From Stutzerimonas stutzeri (GTDB lineage Bacteria > Pseudomonadota > Gammaproteobacteria > Pseudomonadales > Pseudomonadaceae), in the NCBI RefSeq assembly GCF_024448955.1, contig NZ_JAMOIH010000007.1, positions 124,001 to 188,000 on the forward strand: a DNA stretch of 64,000 nt. Reading direction: 5' to 3'. A model generated the notes under the pieces. The model was not told where the DNA came from. It made no database searches and saw only the letters and a program-made list of their open reading frames with translations. Each line of letters starts with the position of its first letter. Position 1 is the first letter of the stretch. A program made the translations under genes and the position numbers. Positions 26,801-35,472 of this stretch are shown here, one piece after another.

Positions 26801-27543
26801 CTCAGGCGATCCTCAACAAGTTGATCGACGAAAAGCTGATTAAGGCTCGTGCCGTATTCGGGTTCTGGCCCGCCAATCAGGTCGACGAAGACGACATCGA
26901 AGTCTTTGCCGACGGCGGAGAAACCTTGGCAACCCTGCACCATCTGCGCCAGCAGACGGTGAAGACCGACGGCAAGCCGAACTTCTCCCTGGCCGATTTC
27001 GTCGCGCCGAAGGACAGTGGCGTGACTGACTATATTGGCGGCTTCATTACCACTGCCGGCATCGGGGCCGAAGAGGTCGCCAAGGCCTATCAGGAAGCCG
27101 GCGATGACTACAACTCGATCATGGTGAAAGCGCTCGCCGATCGCCTGGCCGAAGCCTGTGCCGAATGGCTGCATGAGCAGGTGCGCAAGTCCTGGTGGGG
27201 CTATGCGCCGGAAGAGCAGCTGAGCAATGAGGAACTGATCAAGGAACAATACAAAGGCATCCGCCCTGCACCCGGCTACCCCGCTTGCCCCGACCATACC
27301 GAAAAGAGCGCCCTGTTCCAGTTGCTCAATGCCGATGGCATCAGCCAGGTCACGCTGACCGAACATTTCGCGATGTTCCCAACGGCAGCCGTCAGCGGCT
27401 GGTACTTCGCACATCCGCAGGCGCAATACTTTGCGGTCGGCAAAATCGACAAGGATCAGACCGAAAGCTACAGCAAACGCAAAGGTCAGGAACTGGCCGT
27501 GACCGAGCGCTGGTTGATGCCTAACCTGGGATACGACGACTAA
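23851..27543 (+). CDS. metH: Cobalamin-dependent methionine synthase MetH
   Basis: A 1230-residue four-module enzyme that makes methionine from homocysteine and methyl-tetrahydrofolate. The homocysteine domain (about 1-330) has zinc ligands in GLNCALGA and GGCCGTTP. The folate domain (about 355-620) starts with [16 protein letters not shown]. The B12 domain has DVHDIGKN with the axial His761. The C-terminal reactivation domain (about 905-1230) has [15 protein letters not shown]. Length matches E. coli (1227). The ATG giving [12 protein letters not shown] is chosen on alignment; its ribosome site is weak (AGGT). No B12 or SAH riboswitch was seen upstream, so regulation may be by a MetR-like factor. 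Confidence 0.98.
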   Translation: MFDRNARLQALQQALKERILILDGGMGTMIQSYKLEESDYRGERFADWPQDLKGNNDLLILTRPDAISAIETAYFDAGADIVETNTFNATRVSQADYGMEELVYELNVEGARLARQAADAKTAETPDKPRFVAGVLGPTSRTCSLSPDVNNPGYRNVTFDELVENYTEATRGLIEGGSDLILIETIFDTLNAKAAIFAVQGVFEELGFELPIMISGTITDASGRTLSGQTTEAFWNSIRHAKPISVGLNCALGAKELRPYLEELSNKAETHVSAHPNAGLPNAFGEYDESPEEMARVVEEFAASGFLNIVGGCCGTTPAHIEAIAKAVAKYAPRAIPDIPKACRLSGLEPFTIDRSSLFVNVGERTNITGSAKFARLVREENYTEALEVALQQVEAGAQVIDINMDEGMLDSKKAMVTFLNLIAGEPDISRVPIMIDSSKWEVIEAGLKCIQGKGIVNSISMKEGVEAFKHHARLCKRYGAAVVVMAFDEAGQADTAARKREICQRSYDILVNEVGFPPEDIIFDPNIFAIATGIEEHNNYAVDFIEACAYIRDNLPYALTSGGVSNVSFSFRGNNPVREAIHSVFLYYAIQNGLTMGIVNAGQLEIYDEIPKVLRDSVEDVVLNRTPNGTEALLAIADEFKGDGSVKEAETEEWRSYSVEKRLEHALVKGITTHIVQDTEEFRLLCARPIEVIEGPLMAGMNVVGDLFGSGKMFLPQVVKSARVMKQAVAHLIPFIEAEKGDKPEAKGKILMATVKGDVHDIGKNIVGVVLGCNGYDVVDMGVMVPAEKILQTAIAEKCDIIGLSGLITPSLDEMVHVAREMQRQNFSLPLMIGGATTSKAHTAVKIDPHYKNDAVVYVTDASRAVGVATTLLSKELKPAFATKTREEYAMIRERTANRSARTERLTYAKAIAAKPKFDWSDYSPIKPTFTGRKVLEDIDLRTLVDYIDWTPFFIAWDLAGKYPRILEDEVVGEAATALFGDAQAILNKLIDEKLIKARAVFGFWPANQVDEDDIEVFADGGETLATLHHLRQQTVKTDGKPNFSLADFVAPKDSGVTDYIGGFITTAGIGAEEVAKAYQEAGDDYNSIMVKALADRLAEACAEWLHEQVRKSWWGYAPEEQLSNEELIKEQYKGIRPAPGYPACPDHTEKSALFQLLNADGISQVTLTEHFAMFPTAAVSGWYFAHPQAQYFAVGKIDKDQTESYSKRKGQELAVTERWLMPNLGYDD

Positions 27544-27561
27544 CGAAGCAATGTTGGCCTG

Positions 27562-27595
27562 TACGAGCGGGAGTAACGTGTGGCTCTCGCTCGTA
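27562..27595. other. 12-bp stem-loop after metH
   Basis: TACGAGCGGGAG pairs with CTCTCGCTCGTA through 11 Watson-Crick pairs and one G-T wobble, around a ten-base loop. There is no T run, so it is a weak terminator or an mRNA-end-protecting hairpin, possibly a REP-like element. Confidence 0.5.
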
Positions 27596-27678
27596 AAGGC
27601 ACATACTGAAGGGCCCCTGCTGCGCAGTTAGCGAGCCGCTCCTACCTATTTATCCTGTCGTTTATGTGGACACCAACC

Positions 27679-28011
27679 ATGCCCGCCTCGCCCCTCTATC
27701 TCCTTGACCAGCTCGAAAATGCCGACATGCTCGAAATCGACGGACTGCATGCATTCGAATTCAGTCTCAACGACGAACTGCTGGATCGCGCCGAAGCAGC
27801 AGCGCTCGCCGACGAGCCCTTTTCTAGCGAAGAAATAGTGCTGCGGATCGAGTCGCTGGACGGGCGTGAACGGCGCCGATGGGCGTTCAGCTACAACGCC
27901 GTGATGGAAGCGCAACACGATGTCGAAGATGACAGCTGGATGCTCGGCGAACCGCCTCAACATCGCCTCAAATGCCTGGGTGCGATCAGCGCTTGCAGCG
28001 AAGACGAATGA
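27679..28011 (+). CDS. Small acidic hypothetical protein downstream of metH
   Basis: A 110-residue acidic soluble protein (MPASPLYLLDQLENADML...). It looks like a conserved hypothetical seen next to metH in Pseudomonas, but I cannot name the family firmly. There are no membrane segments; it has predicted helices up front and a Trp/Tyr-containing beta region (RRRWAFSYNAVMEAQHD). Neither this ATG nor the one five codons earlier has a clear ribosome site; the shorter is chosen because the earlier extension adds nothing family-like. Confidence 0.7.
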   Translation: MPASPLYLLDQLENADMLEIDGLHAFEFSLNDELLDRAEAAALADEPFSSEEIVLRIESLDGRERRRWAFSYNAVMEAQHDVEDDSWMLGEPPQHRLKCLGAISACSEDE

Positions 28012-28202
28012 CAACGGAACAAACGGTTCATGCGCGCCAGCAAATCCTGACTAAAGCAGACGTCGCGCGCACCCGGTCGATTCCAGGGTCCTACAAGCCG
28101 GCCTGCAGGCACTCCGGGCCTCTATGCTACTTCGCTTGCTCAGGTACTTGGAGCGCAACTGCCTACCATCTTTTCGCGATCTGACTTCCAAGTGATTCTT
28201 CA

Positions 28203-29099
28203 TTGAGCCTAACGAGACGGCGTCTTATCTCAGCTGCAGCCAGCCTCGCCGCCGGTAGCGTTTGCGCGTCCATGCTTTCGGATAGCGGTACGAACGATGC
28301 CTCGGAAAACGTCTTCATCCGTAAGGTAATGGAGCTGGAAGCCAGACTCGGTGCTCGCATCGGCGCGGTAGTCAGAAGCTCGCACGCTATGCACTGGGCG
28401 TACCGGGCAGATGAGCGCTTCCCCATGTGCAGTACCTTCAAGCTGCTCGCCTCAGGTAGCCTGCTGGCTCAAGTGGATGCAGGTCGAGAGCAACTCGATC
28501 GGATCATCCGTTTCGAGATTGCCGATGTCGTCGACTACTCGCCGATTACGAAAAGCCAGGCCGGTGGTGATGGTATGACCCTCGCTCAGCTTTGCGAGGC
28601 TGCGTTGACGCACAGCGACAACACGGCGGGCAACCTCATACTCGAGCAGATCGGCGGGCCAGGTGGGGTCACCGAATTTGCTCGGTCGCTCGGCGACACG
28701 ATGACCCGGCTCGATCGCTGGGAAACCGAGCTCAACGAAGCGACACCCGGCGATCCGCGAGATACCACGACGCCAGCCGCCATGGCGCACTGCGTCGATG
28801 TCATGTTGTTCGGGGGTGCCCTCTCCGCTTCATCACAACAACAGCTGACTGATTGGCTGGTAGCCAACAAAACTGGCGATGCCAAGTTGCGAGCCAGCAT
28901 GCCAGCCAGTTGGAGGATCGGCGACAAGACCGGTGGAGGCGATCACGGAACCATGAACGACGTGGCCGTCATCTGGCCGCCGCAACAACATCCCTTGATC
29001 GTCAGCATTTATATGACCGAGACGGTCGCCTCGTTCGACGACCGCAACGCGGCGTTTGCCGAGCTGGGTAGGACGCTTTACGAACTGTTCGCGGTGTGA
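28203..29099 (+). CDS. Class A beta-lactamase, probably Tat-exported
   Basis: A 298-residue serine beta-lactamase with all class A elements: STFK with catalytic Ser77 (Ambler 70), SDN at 138-140 (130 loop), ETELN at 174-178 with the Glu166 equivalent, and KTG at 242-244 followed by GGG. A Cys precedes the active Ser, as in L2 and CTX-M enzymes, but no partner Cys follows KTG, so no carbapenemase-type disulfide is evident. The N-terminus TRRRLISAAASLAAG is a twin-arginine-like signal. The only start upstream of it is a TTG without a ribosome site, since TGA lies six codons before, so expression may be low. No AmpR-type regulator is adjacent. Substrate range cannot be read from sequence. Confidence 0.92.
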   Translation: MSLTRRRLISAAASLAAGSVCASMLSDSGTNDASENVFIRKVMELEARLGARIGAVVRSSHAMHWAYRADERFPMCSTFKLLASGSLLAQVDAGREQLDRIIRFEIADVVDYSPITKSQAGGDGMTLAQLCEAALTHSDNTAGNLILEQIGGPGGVTEFARSLGDTMTRLDRWETELNEATPGDPRDTTTPAAMAHCVDVMLFGGALSASSQQQLTDWLVANKTGDAKLRASMPASWRIGDKTGGGDHGTMNDVAVIWPPQQHPLIVSIYMTETVASFDDRNAAFAELGRTLYELFAV

Positions 29100-29172
29100 G
29101 CCGGCACAAGGCTGGCGTTGCGAGCCGTCTCAGCTAACGTTGCGCTATTCCACCATAGAGCGAAGGCAAACC

Positions 29173-29631
29173 ATGCAACCTGAGATCCAGCGAGCCGAAC
29201 ATGCCAACGTAGACGGCGTTGCCCGGCTATTCGATGCCTATCGGGTGTTCTACGGCCAACCCTCCAATCTCGAGTTGGCCCGCAACTTTATCGCCGAACG
29301 CATCGGTAATGACGAGTCAGTGATCTTCTACGCGAGGGACGCAGCTGGAAGCTATATAGGCTTCACTCAGCTTTACCCCATCTTCTCGTCCATCTCCGCG
29401 CGCCGCTCGTGGATATTGAATGATCTCTATGTGGCCGAAAGCGCCCGAGGCCGGGGCGTCGGGCGGATGCTAATGAACCACGCCCGTGAGCACGCAATCG
29501 TAACTGGCGCCACGGGCCTGTCGCTTGAAACAGCCAAGACCAATACCGGCGCCCAGCGCCTCTACGAGTCGTTGGGATATGCCAAGGATGACGAGTTCTA
29601 CAGCTATTTTCTCGACCTAAGCGAGGGTTGA
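29173..29631 (+). CDS. GNAT-family N-acetyltransferase
   Basis: A 152-residue single-domain GNAT acetyltransferase. Motif A is LYVAESARGRGVGRMLMNHAREHA, with the RGRGVG acetyl-CoA pyrophosphate loop, and motif B is LETAKTNTGAQRLYESLGYAKDDEFYSYFL. The substrate is unknown; small molecules or protein N-termini are possible. AAGG precedes the ATG. It follows the beta-lactamase by 73 bases in the same direction; this could be a shared transcript, but nothing shows that it modifies antibiotics. Confidence 0.9.
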   Translation: MQPEIQRAEHANVDGVARLFDAYRVFYGQPSNLELARNFIAERIGNDESVIFYARDAAGSYIGFTQLYPIFSSISARRSWILNDLYVAESARGRGVGRMLMNHAREHAIVTGATGLSLETAKTNTGAQRLYESLGYAKDDEFYSYFLDLSEG

Positions 29632-29637
29632 CGCAGG

Positions 29638-30549
29638 TTATTCATGGCTTTCGCCACGCCGCAGCAACAGCGAGATAGCCAGGACCACCATCAGGCTACC
29701 CGGTAGCCAGTGCCAACCGATCCGTTGTGGTTGGGTGACAAACAGCAGCACCATCGACACGAACGGGACCAGATAGCTATAAGCAGTGACCGCGCCTGGT
29801 GTCAGCACCGCCGTGGCCCGCTGCTGCAGAAAGAAGGTCATGCCGCTCGAGAACACGCCCAGATAGATGACCAACGCCGTATCCATCAGGTCCATCCGAG
29901 TCAATGCAGCCGGCTGCTCCCAGATCAGCCCCAGCATACCGATCAGAATCGCGCCCATGAACAGACTCCAGAAAGTCCGCAACCCTGCCTGCCGGGCCAG
30001 TACGCCACGATGCAAGCCCCACTTGCTCAACACCGGATACAACGCTGAGGCGATGCAGCCGAAAAAGAATGCCAGTTCGCCAAAGCCGAATTTCAGCTCG
30101 GAGAGATCCCCGTTGTTTTCAGCGAGAGCAAGACCGAGGGCACCGAATGCGCCCAACGCGAGGATCGCCAGTAGCCGCCCCGCCGCTTGCTCGACACCCA
30201 AGCCACGGCCAATGCAGTAGGCCAGCAGCGGCACACTGACGAACAGCGTGGCCATCGACAACGCGCTGACACGGTGCGCGGCCCAGAACATCGTGCCGAA
30301 GAAGCCAGCCAGACTCAGGCCCATCAGCGCATACAGCAGCAGCCCCGGAAGGCTCGGCCAGCGCTCTTCCTGTCGCCATAGCAACGGGAGCAACGCCAAC
30401 GCGGCAATGCTGAAGCGGATGGCGGTCAATAGCAGCGGCGGCAGCCCTTCGCTCATCAGCCCCACCGCGGGAAAGGACAAACCAACGAACAACGCCCAGA
30501 GCACCATTCCCAGGTGCGCACGGGTAACGCCATGGATTGTGTTAGTCAT
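29638..30549 (-). CDS. EamA/DMT-family exporter
   Basis: A 303-residue inner-membrane protein with ten hydrophobic helices in two homologous EamA halves, the drug/metabolite transporter superfamily. The start ATG overlaps the marR stop codon by eight bases, so translation is coupled to the regulator. A MarR regulator with an exporter usually means efflux of an aromatic acid, drug or metabolite; the substrate is unknown. The open frame extends 14 codons upstream but the ATG at the overlap is preferred. Confidence 0.9.
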   Translation of the reverse strand: MTNTIHGVTRAHLGMVLWALFVGLSFPAVGLMSEGLPPLLLTAIRFSIAALALLPLLWRQEERWPSLPGLLLYALMGLSLAGFFGTMFWAAHRVSALSMATLFVSVPLLAYCIGRGLGVEQAAGRLLAILALGAFGALGLALAENNGDLSELKFGFGELAFFFGCIASALYPVLSKWGLHRGVLARQAGLRTFWSLFMGAILIGMLGLIWEQPAALTRMDLMDTALVIYLGVFSSGMTFFLQQRATAVLTPGAVTAYSYLVPFVSMVLLFVTQPQRIGWHWLPGSLMVVLAISLLLRRGESHE

Positions 30550-31057
30550 CGCCCTGCTCCTCCAGCGCCAGCAGCAGCGTGCGCAATCCACTCGCCAAGG
30601 CCCGCTTCTGTTCCTGATCGAGCGGCGCCTGCATGCGATGCAGGGTCGCCAGGTACTCGTCGAGACAACCGAGCAGCACGGCCTGCCCTTCGTCGCTGAG
30701 GCGGATCAACAGGCTGCGGCGGTCTGCCGGATTGGCGACACGCTGAATCAGCCCCGCGGCTTCAAGACGATCGAGCCGATTGGTCATCGCACCAGAGCTG
30801 AGCACCGCGGCGTGGCGAAGCGCGTTTGGAGTCAGCCCCTGTGGCTGACCGGCACGATAGAGCGTGGCGAGCAGATCGAACTCGCCGTCATGCAGATCAT
30901 GCTTGCGAAACACCGCGGCAATGCTGCGGTTGAGATATTTGGAAAGCCGAAATACACGCGTAAAGATCGCCATCGGCGATGCGTCGCTCTCAGGACGCAC
31001 GTTCTGCCACTGAGCGAGCACGCCATCGACGTGATCGCCAACCTTCGACTTACGCAT
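30542..31057 (-). CDS. MarR-family transcriptional regulator
   Basis: A 171-residue winged-helix regulator. The core is FDLLATLYRAGQPQGLTPNALRHAAVLSSGAMTNRLDRLEAAGLIQRVANPADRRSLL condensed in standard MarR order: helix-turn-helix, then the wing with ADRRS. GGAG lies eight bases before the ATG, settling the start over an earlier TTG. An AT-rich palindrome sits about 22 bases upstream, as expected for autoregulation. It is coupled to the exporter gene, and is probably its repressor, relieved by an aromatic or xenobiotic ligand. Confidence 0.93.
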   Translation of the reverse strand: MRKSKVGDHVDGVLAQWQNVRPESDASPMAIFTRVFRLSKYLNRSIAAVFRKHDLHDGEFDLLATLYRAGQPQGLTPNALRHAAVLSSGAMTNRLDRLEAAGLIQRVANPADRRSLLIRLSDEGQAVLLGCLDEYLATLHRMQAPLDQEQKRALASGLRTLLLALEEQGDD

Positions 31058-31078
31058 AGATAGCTCCAATAAAAGAAT

Positions 31079-31090
31079 CTTTATGTAAAG
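31079..31090. promoter_or_regulatory. Candidate MarR operator
   Basis: CTTTATGTAAAG is a perfect 5+5 inverted repeat around TG in an AT-rich island that stands out from the GC-rich surroundings, just upstream of the marR-type gene. MarR proteins bind short AT-rich palindromes near their own promoters. Confidence 0.5.
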
Positions 31091-31203
31091 CTAAATAGGC
31101 GCAGCACAGAAGGCAAGCGCTAACGCCGCATACACGAACGGGGCGACGAATGACACTTGGTCGGCTGGATAACCGGACGCGCAAGCGCATCCGAGCGAAA
31201 TGG

Positions 31204-31506
31204 CTACTTCAGCCCAGAGGGCGAATTACGGACGATTTTGATCGAATGCGTGAGCGCTGGTTTACGGGTAACGCTGATGGCTTTGCGCGTTACGGTGTCG
31301 ATGGTGATGTTCCAGAATCCCGTGTTGGGCACCTTGATCCTTGCCGGAAACTTGTCGAAGGCGCCGCCGTGATAGGTATGTCGGCCGCCATTTCTGAAAC
31401 TGCGGAAATTCTTGTCGTTCATCAGACGAATATTGCAGGGCTGCGAACATTCGATGATCACGAAGTCGTCTTCGTTGAGGTGCTCGCGCTGGTGAATGAA
31501 CTTCAT
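31204..31506 (-). CDS. DUF1883-domain protein
   Basis: A 100-residue protein matching the DUF1883 pattern: MKFIHQREHLNEDDFVIIECS, then FRNGGRHTYHGGAFDKFPARI and GFWNITIDTV. The ATG at 31506 has GGAG six bases before and starts exactly where the domain does; a longer open frame upstream is discarded. A beta-rich single domain, sometimes found fused to TIR or other domains elsewhere, but alone here. Function unknown. Confidence 0.88.
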   Translation of the reverse strand: MKFIHQREHLNEDDFVIIECSQPCNIRLMNDKNFRSFRNGGRHTYHGGAFDKFPARIKVPNTGFWNITIDTVTRKAISVTRKPALTHSIKIVRNSPSGLK

Positions 31507-31710
31507 GTACCGCTCCGGACCGCGTTGCTGGCAAAGGCGCAGATTACCACGGCCGCATCCGCCACTGGGTGAGTCGAGCGCTGGCTCGCATTGACCCGCT
31601 GACGCGTCTGCGACGATATTTTCCGCTGTCCTTCGACGCCAAGCCGCCTGCACAATCGGCTCTGGCGCTCCAGCGCCAGTCATCATTCTGTCGATCAAGG
31701 ATAACCGCGC

Positions 31711-32859
31711 ATGTCTGCGGCAAGTCTCTCTGCCGATGCCGCTTCGCCAGTTGCTCGCCGCGCCACCCGCGTCGGCTTTTTCATGGCCGGGTTCGGCCTG
31801 TCCGTCTGGGCGCCGCTGGTGCCGTACGTACGTGAGCGCATCGAAATGAGCGATGCACTGTTCGGCACGCTACTGTTGTGCATCGGTATCGGCTCGCTGT
31901 CATGGATGCCACTTTCCGGATTGCTGGTGACCCGCTACGGGATTCGCCCGGTCGTGCTTTCCAGCGTAGCGTTATTACTCGTCGCCCTGGGCGGCATGGC
32001 CGCGACCGAATCGATCTGGATGCTCGCACTGGCGCTGTTCTTTTTCGGTGGCAGTCTTGGCGTCATCGACGTGGTGCTTAACATCCAGGGCGTAATGATC
32101 GAGCGCGACACCGGCAAACGACACATGTCGAACTTTCACGGCATGTTCAGCCTGGGTTCGATTTGCGGTGCACTGGCACTCACCGTCGCTCTGACGCTAG
32201 GTCTCGCGCCGCTAACCGGTACCCTGTTGATGATTGCCGTCATCACAGTGGCGAACCTTGTCGTGACACCCGGATTTCTGCGGGACAAAGCACCGGCCGG
32301 CGGGGTCGCCTTCATTCGCCCAACTGGCATGGTGCTGCTGGTCGGCGCTCTGTGCTTCGTCGTTTATCTGGCCGAGGGTGCGATCCTGGACTGGAGCGCG
32401 CTTTACCTCACCGAACAAAAAGCTCTGGAAACCGCCAAAGGCGGACTCGGCTATGCAAGCTTCGCACTGATGGTGACGATCGGCCGCTTCGCCGGCGGCC
32501 CCGTAGTCAACGCGCTGGGAACGGCGCGCGTGATCGGTTTCGGAGGCCTGGTTGCGGCGATAGGCATCGCCCTGAGCCTCGTGACCGAACACTGGGCACT
32601 TGCGCTCATCGGTTATGGCCTTTGTGGCCTGGGCTGCGCCAATGTCTCGCCCGTGCTGATCTCATCCCTGAGCCGGCAGCGCAGCATGCCAGTGCATCAG
32701 GCCATCACTGCCGCGACCACCATTGGCTTCGCCGGGGTGCTGGCCGGCCCGGCGCTGATCGGCATCATTGCTCACTATGGTTCCCTGACCCTCGCCTTTG
32801 GCCTTCTTGCGGTGCTGCTGGCCAGCCTTGCACTGGGCGGTCGCCGCTTCAACGAATGA
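31711..32859 (+). CDS. MFS transporter (YbjJ-like)
   Basis: A 382-residue major facilitator with 12 hydrophobic helices. RYGIRPVV in the loop between helices 2 and 3 corresponds to the MFS signature. Helix 1 (VGFFMAGFGLSVWAPLVPYVR) and NIQGVMIERDTGKRHMSNFHGMFSLGSI resemble the YbjJ-type sugar/metabolite exporters. AAGGATAAC precedes the ATG. Substrate unknown. Confidence 0.9.
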   Translation: MSAASLSADAASPVARRATRVGFFMAGFGLSVWAPLVPYVRERIEMSDALFGTLLLCIGIGSLSWMPLSGLLVTRYGIRPVVLSSVALLLVALGGMAATESIWMLALALFFFGGSLGVIDVVLNIQGVMIERDTGKRHMSNFHGMFSLGSICGALALTVALTLGLAPLTGTLLMIAVITVANLVVTPGFLRDKAPAGGVAFIRPTGMVLLVGALCFVVYLAEGAILDWSALYLTEQKALETAKGGLGYASFALMVTIGRFAGGPVVNALGTARVIGFGGLVAAIGIALSLVTEHWALALIGYGLCGLGCANVSPVLISSLSRQRSMPVHQAITAATTIGFAGVLAGPALIGIIAHYGSLTLAFGLLAVLLASLALGGRRFNE

Positions 32860-32913
32860 TCATCGAGACGCGGAGCTGCTTACCCCACTACAGACCCGCT
32901 CGCGCCCTTTGGC

Positions 32914-32919
32914 TAGAAT
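32914..32919 (+). promoter_or_regulatory. -10 box placed for a very short leader on the rlmN-like mRNA
   Basis: TAGAAT lies nine bases before the ATG of the rlmN-like gene, so transcription would begin within about five bases of the start codon. No Shine-Dalgarno sequence is present. The -35 region is weak. Confidence 0.5.
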
Positions 32920-32928
32920 GCGCGCCTT

Positions 32929-33981
32929 ATGCGCATCCACGATATTCACCAACAGCTCGCCGAAATTGGTGCCAAGCCCGTCCACATCGGTCGGGTCACG
33001 CGTGCCTGGCTCAAAGGCCAGGCGCTGGACATCGGTACCCGGCATCAGAAAACCGAAGACTTTCTGCCGCTATCGGTACGCAACAGCCTCCCCGCCGTCA
33101 GCGAAACCATTGAACGCCTGGCCCGGCTGCGCTCCGAGCATCCAGGTAATGACGGTTCCGCGCGTTTGCTGGTGGAACTGGCTGACGGTCAGATGGTGGA
33201 AAGCGTCCTCCTGCCTCGCGATGGTCTATGCGTCTCCAGCCAGGTCGGTTGTGCGGTCGGCTGCGTGTTCTGCATGACGGGCAAAAGCGGCCTGCTGCGC
33301 CAGCTAGGCAGTGCCGAGATCGTCGCCCAGGTCGCCCTTGCGCGGCGCTTCCGCCCGGTAAAGAAGGTCGTGTTCATGGGCATGGGCGAGCCGGCCCATA
33401 ACCTCGATAACGTGCTCGAAGCCATCGACCTGCTGGGCACCGACGGCGGCATCGGCCACAAGAATTTGGTGTTTTCCACCGTGGGTGATCCGCGCGTATT
33501 CGAGCGCTTGCCCCAGCAGAAGATACGTCCTGCGCTGGCGCTATCGCTGCACAGCACCGATGCGGCGCTACGCCGCGAGTTGCTGCCCCGAGCACCGGTG
33601 TTCGACCCTGCCGAGCTGGTCGAACTGGGTGAGACCTATGCGCGCCTGATCGACTATCCGATTCAGTACCAGTGGACGCTGCTCAAGGGCATCAACGACA
33701 GCCAGTACGAAATGGACGGCATCATCCGGCTGCTCAAGGGGAAATTCGCGATCATGAATGTGATTCCCTACAACAGCCTCGACGACGATGAATTTCAGCG
33801 CCCCACCGCTGATCGCATCCATCAGATCATGCGTTACCTGCACCAGAACGGCGTTTTGACCAAGGTACGTAACTCTGCCGGCCAGGACATCGATGGCGGC
33901 TGCGGGCAACTACGCGCCCGCGCTGAACGCGCCATCCGTAAACGGCAAGAACCAACGGAAGAGCCTGCATCAACGGGCTGA
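32929..33981 (+). CDS. RlmN-like radical-SAM RNA methyltransferase (paralogue)
   Basis: A 350-residue radical-SAM enzyme of the RlmN/Cfr family. The cluster-binding motif is CAVGCVFC (Cys-x3-Cys-x2-Cys), followed by FMGMGEPAHNLDNV, and the C-terminal SAGQDIDGGCGQLR carries the Cys used as methyl carrier or resolving partner. The N-terminus is shorter and different from standard RlmN, so this is probably the second family member found in Pseudomonas near cysI, with the true rlmN elsewhere. The target base is not certain: 23S A2503 by analogy, possibly another RNA. Confidence 0.85.
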   Translation: MRIHDIHQQLAEIGAKPVHIGRVTRAWLKGQALDIGTRHQKTEDFLPLSVRNSLPAVSETIERLARLRSEHPGNDGSARLLVELADGQMVESVLLPRDGLCVSSQVGCAVGCVFCMTGKSGLLRQLGSAEIVAQVALARRFRPVKKVVFMGMGEPAHNLDNVLEAIDLLGTDGGIGHKNLVFSTVGDPRVFERLPQQKIRPALALSLHSTDAALRRELLPRAPVFDPAELVELGETYARLIDYPIQYQWTLLKGINDSQYEMDGIIRLLKGKFAIMNVIPYNSLDDDEFQRPTADRIHQIMRYLHQNGVLTKVRNSAGQDIDGGCGQLRARAERAIRKRQEPTEEPASTG

Positions 33982-34084
33982 CGGAACGCCGGAGTTTCTT
34001 CAGTGTCGTAGCGCACTGACCCGCTGGCCGCCTTGGCAGCAATACCTCTTTTTCGCCGCGACAGTCAGCTCGCACGGAAACCGC

Positions 34085-35425
34085 ATGCACACACTGGCAC
34101 AACTGAAGAGCGGGCAACTGAAAGGTGCCACGCGAGTGGATCTGTCGGAACAGCTCGAAATCTTTCCCAGCGAGATTTTCGACCTGGCCGATAGCCTGGA
34201 AGTCCTCAACCTTTCGGGCAACCGACTCAGCAGCCTGCCGCCTGATCTATGGCGGCTACACAAGCTGCGCATTCTGTTTTGCTCGGACAATGCATTCACC
34301 GAGGTTCCGGCGGCGCTCGGCAAGTGCCTGAATCTGGAGATGATCGGTTTCAAGGCCAACCGTATCCAGCGTCTGCCCGCCGAGGCGCTGCCACCCAAGC
34401 TCCGCTGGTTGATTCTCACCGACAATCAGCTCGAATCCCTGCCCGATGAGATAGGTCGCTGCACGCGGCTGCAAAAGCTGATGCTCGCCGGCAATCGACT
34501 GCAAGTACTACCCGAAGGCCTATCTCGCTGTCATCACCTGGAACTGCTGCGCATTGCCGCGAACCGCCTGCCTGCACTGCCCGACTGGCTGCTGAGCATG
34601 CCTCGGCTGACCTGGCTCGCATTTGCCGGCAATCCGTTCAGCGACTCGATCGAGGCAGAGACGTTGGGGCGGCATCCGCTGCCGCCGATCGGTCGTGATG
34701 AGATCTCGCTGGGTGACATACTCGGTCAGGGCGCTTCCGGCGTCATTCATCAGGCCCATTGGCAGTACGGCAACCAGGCACCACGGCCAATGGCGGTCAA
34801 GTTATTCAAAGGCAATGTGACCAGCGATGGGCTGCCGCACAGCGAGATGGCCGCATGCATCGCTGCCGGCGAGCATCCCAATCTGATCGGTATCGCCGGG
34901 CCGCTGGCCGAAAGTGCCGATACACTGCCGGGTTTGCTCATGGAGCTCATCGCATCGTCCTACCAGCCACTGGCCGGACCACCATCGCTCGCCAGCTGCA
35001 CCCGCGATTGCTACGAAACGGAGCGACATTTTTCGGTTAGCCAAGTGCTACGCATCGCCACTCGCGTGACCTCGGCGGTCAGCCATATTCATCAGCGTGG
35101 GATTCTTCATGGTGATCTATACGGCCATAACCTGTTGGTCGACCCGAACGGGAACACGTTGCTGAGCGACTTCGGCGCGGCCTCCTTCTACGCGCCTCAA
35201 AGCACCCAAGGGCAGTCGCTCGAGCGACTCGAAGTGCGAGCATTTGGCTGCTTGCTGGAAGAATTGCTGGAGCACTGTGGCGCTACCGATGGCCTGCAAG
35301 TTCAACGACTTCAGGCTCTGCAGCGCCGATGCATGTTGGACAACCCAGCGCTTAGGCCTAATTTCAGCGAGCTGCACCATGAATTGGTACATATCGACCA
35401 CGTCAGCCCCGTTCCGGCCAGTTAG
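34085..35425 (+). CDS. Leucine-rich-repeat protein kinase
   Basis: A 446-residue protein. Residues about 38-185 hold about six or seven leucine-rich repeats of the short bacterial type (LxxLxLxxNxLxxLP). A eukaryote-like kinase domain covers about 206-438: glycine loop GQGASG at 214-219, Lys239 in AVKLF, catalytic loop HGDLYGHN at 342-349 (HGD in place of HRD), and DFG at 362-364. All catalytic residues seem present, so it may be active. No signal peptide or membrane segment; cytoplasmic. The ribosome site is weak and start choice uncertain by some codons. Possible role: signalling through protein-protein contacts, unproven. Confidence 0.9.
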   Translation: MHTLAQLKSGQLKGATRVDLSEQLEIFPSEIFDLADSLEVLNLSGNRLSSLPPDLWRLHKLRILFCSDNAFTEVPAALGKCLNLEMIGFKANRIQRLPAEALPPKLRWLILTDNQLESLPDEIGRCTRLQKLMLAGNRLQVLPEGLSRCHHLELLRIAANRLPALPDWLLSMPRLTWLAFAGNPFSDSIEAETLGRHPLPPIGRDEISLGDILGQGASGVIHQAHWQYGNQAPRPMAVKLFKGNVTSDGLPHSEMAACIAAGEHPNLIGIAGPLAESADTLPGLLMELIASSYQPLAGPPSLASCTRDCYETERHFSVSQVLRIATRVTSAVSHIHQRGILHGDLYGHNLLVDPNGNTLLSDFGAASFYAPQSTQGQSLERLEVRAFGCLLEELLEHCGATDGLQVQRLQALQRRCMLDNPALRPNFSELHHELVHIDHVSPVPAS

Positions 35426-35472
35426 TTGCATAAGGTTGCGTCTAATTCCTGTACTGACGGAAACCTGACGCT

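Noticed and set aside
26272-27426. 384-codon leftward ORF
   Set aside because: Antisense to metH, which is intact over its whole length; no domain recognised.
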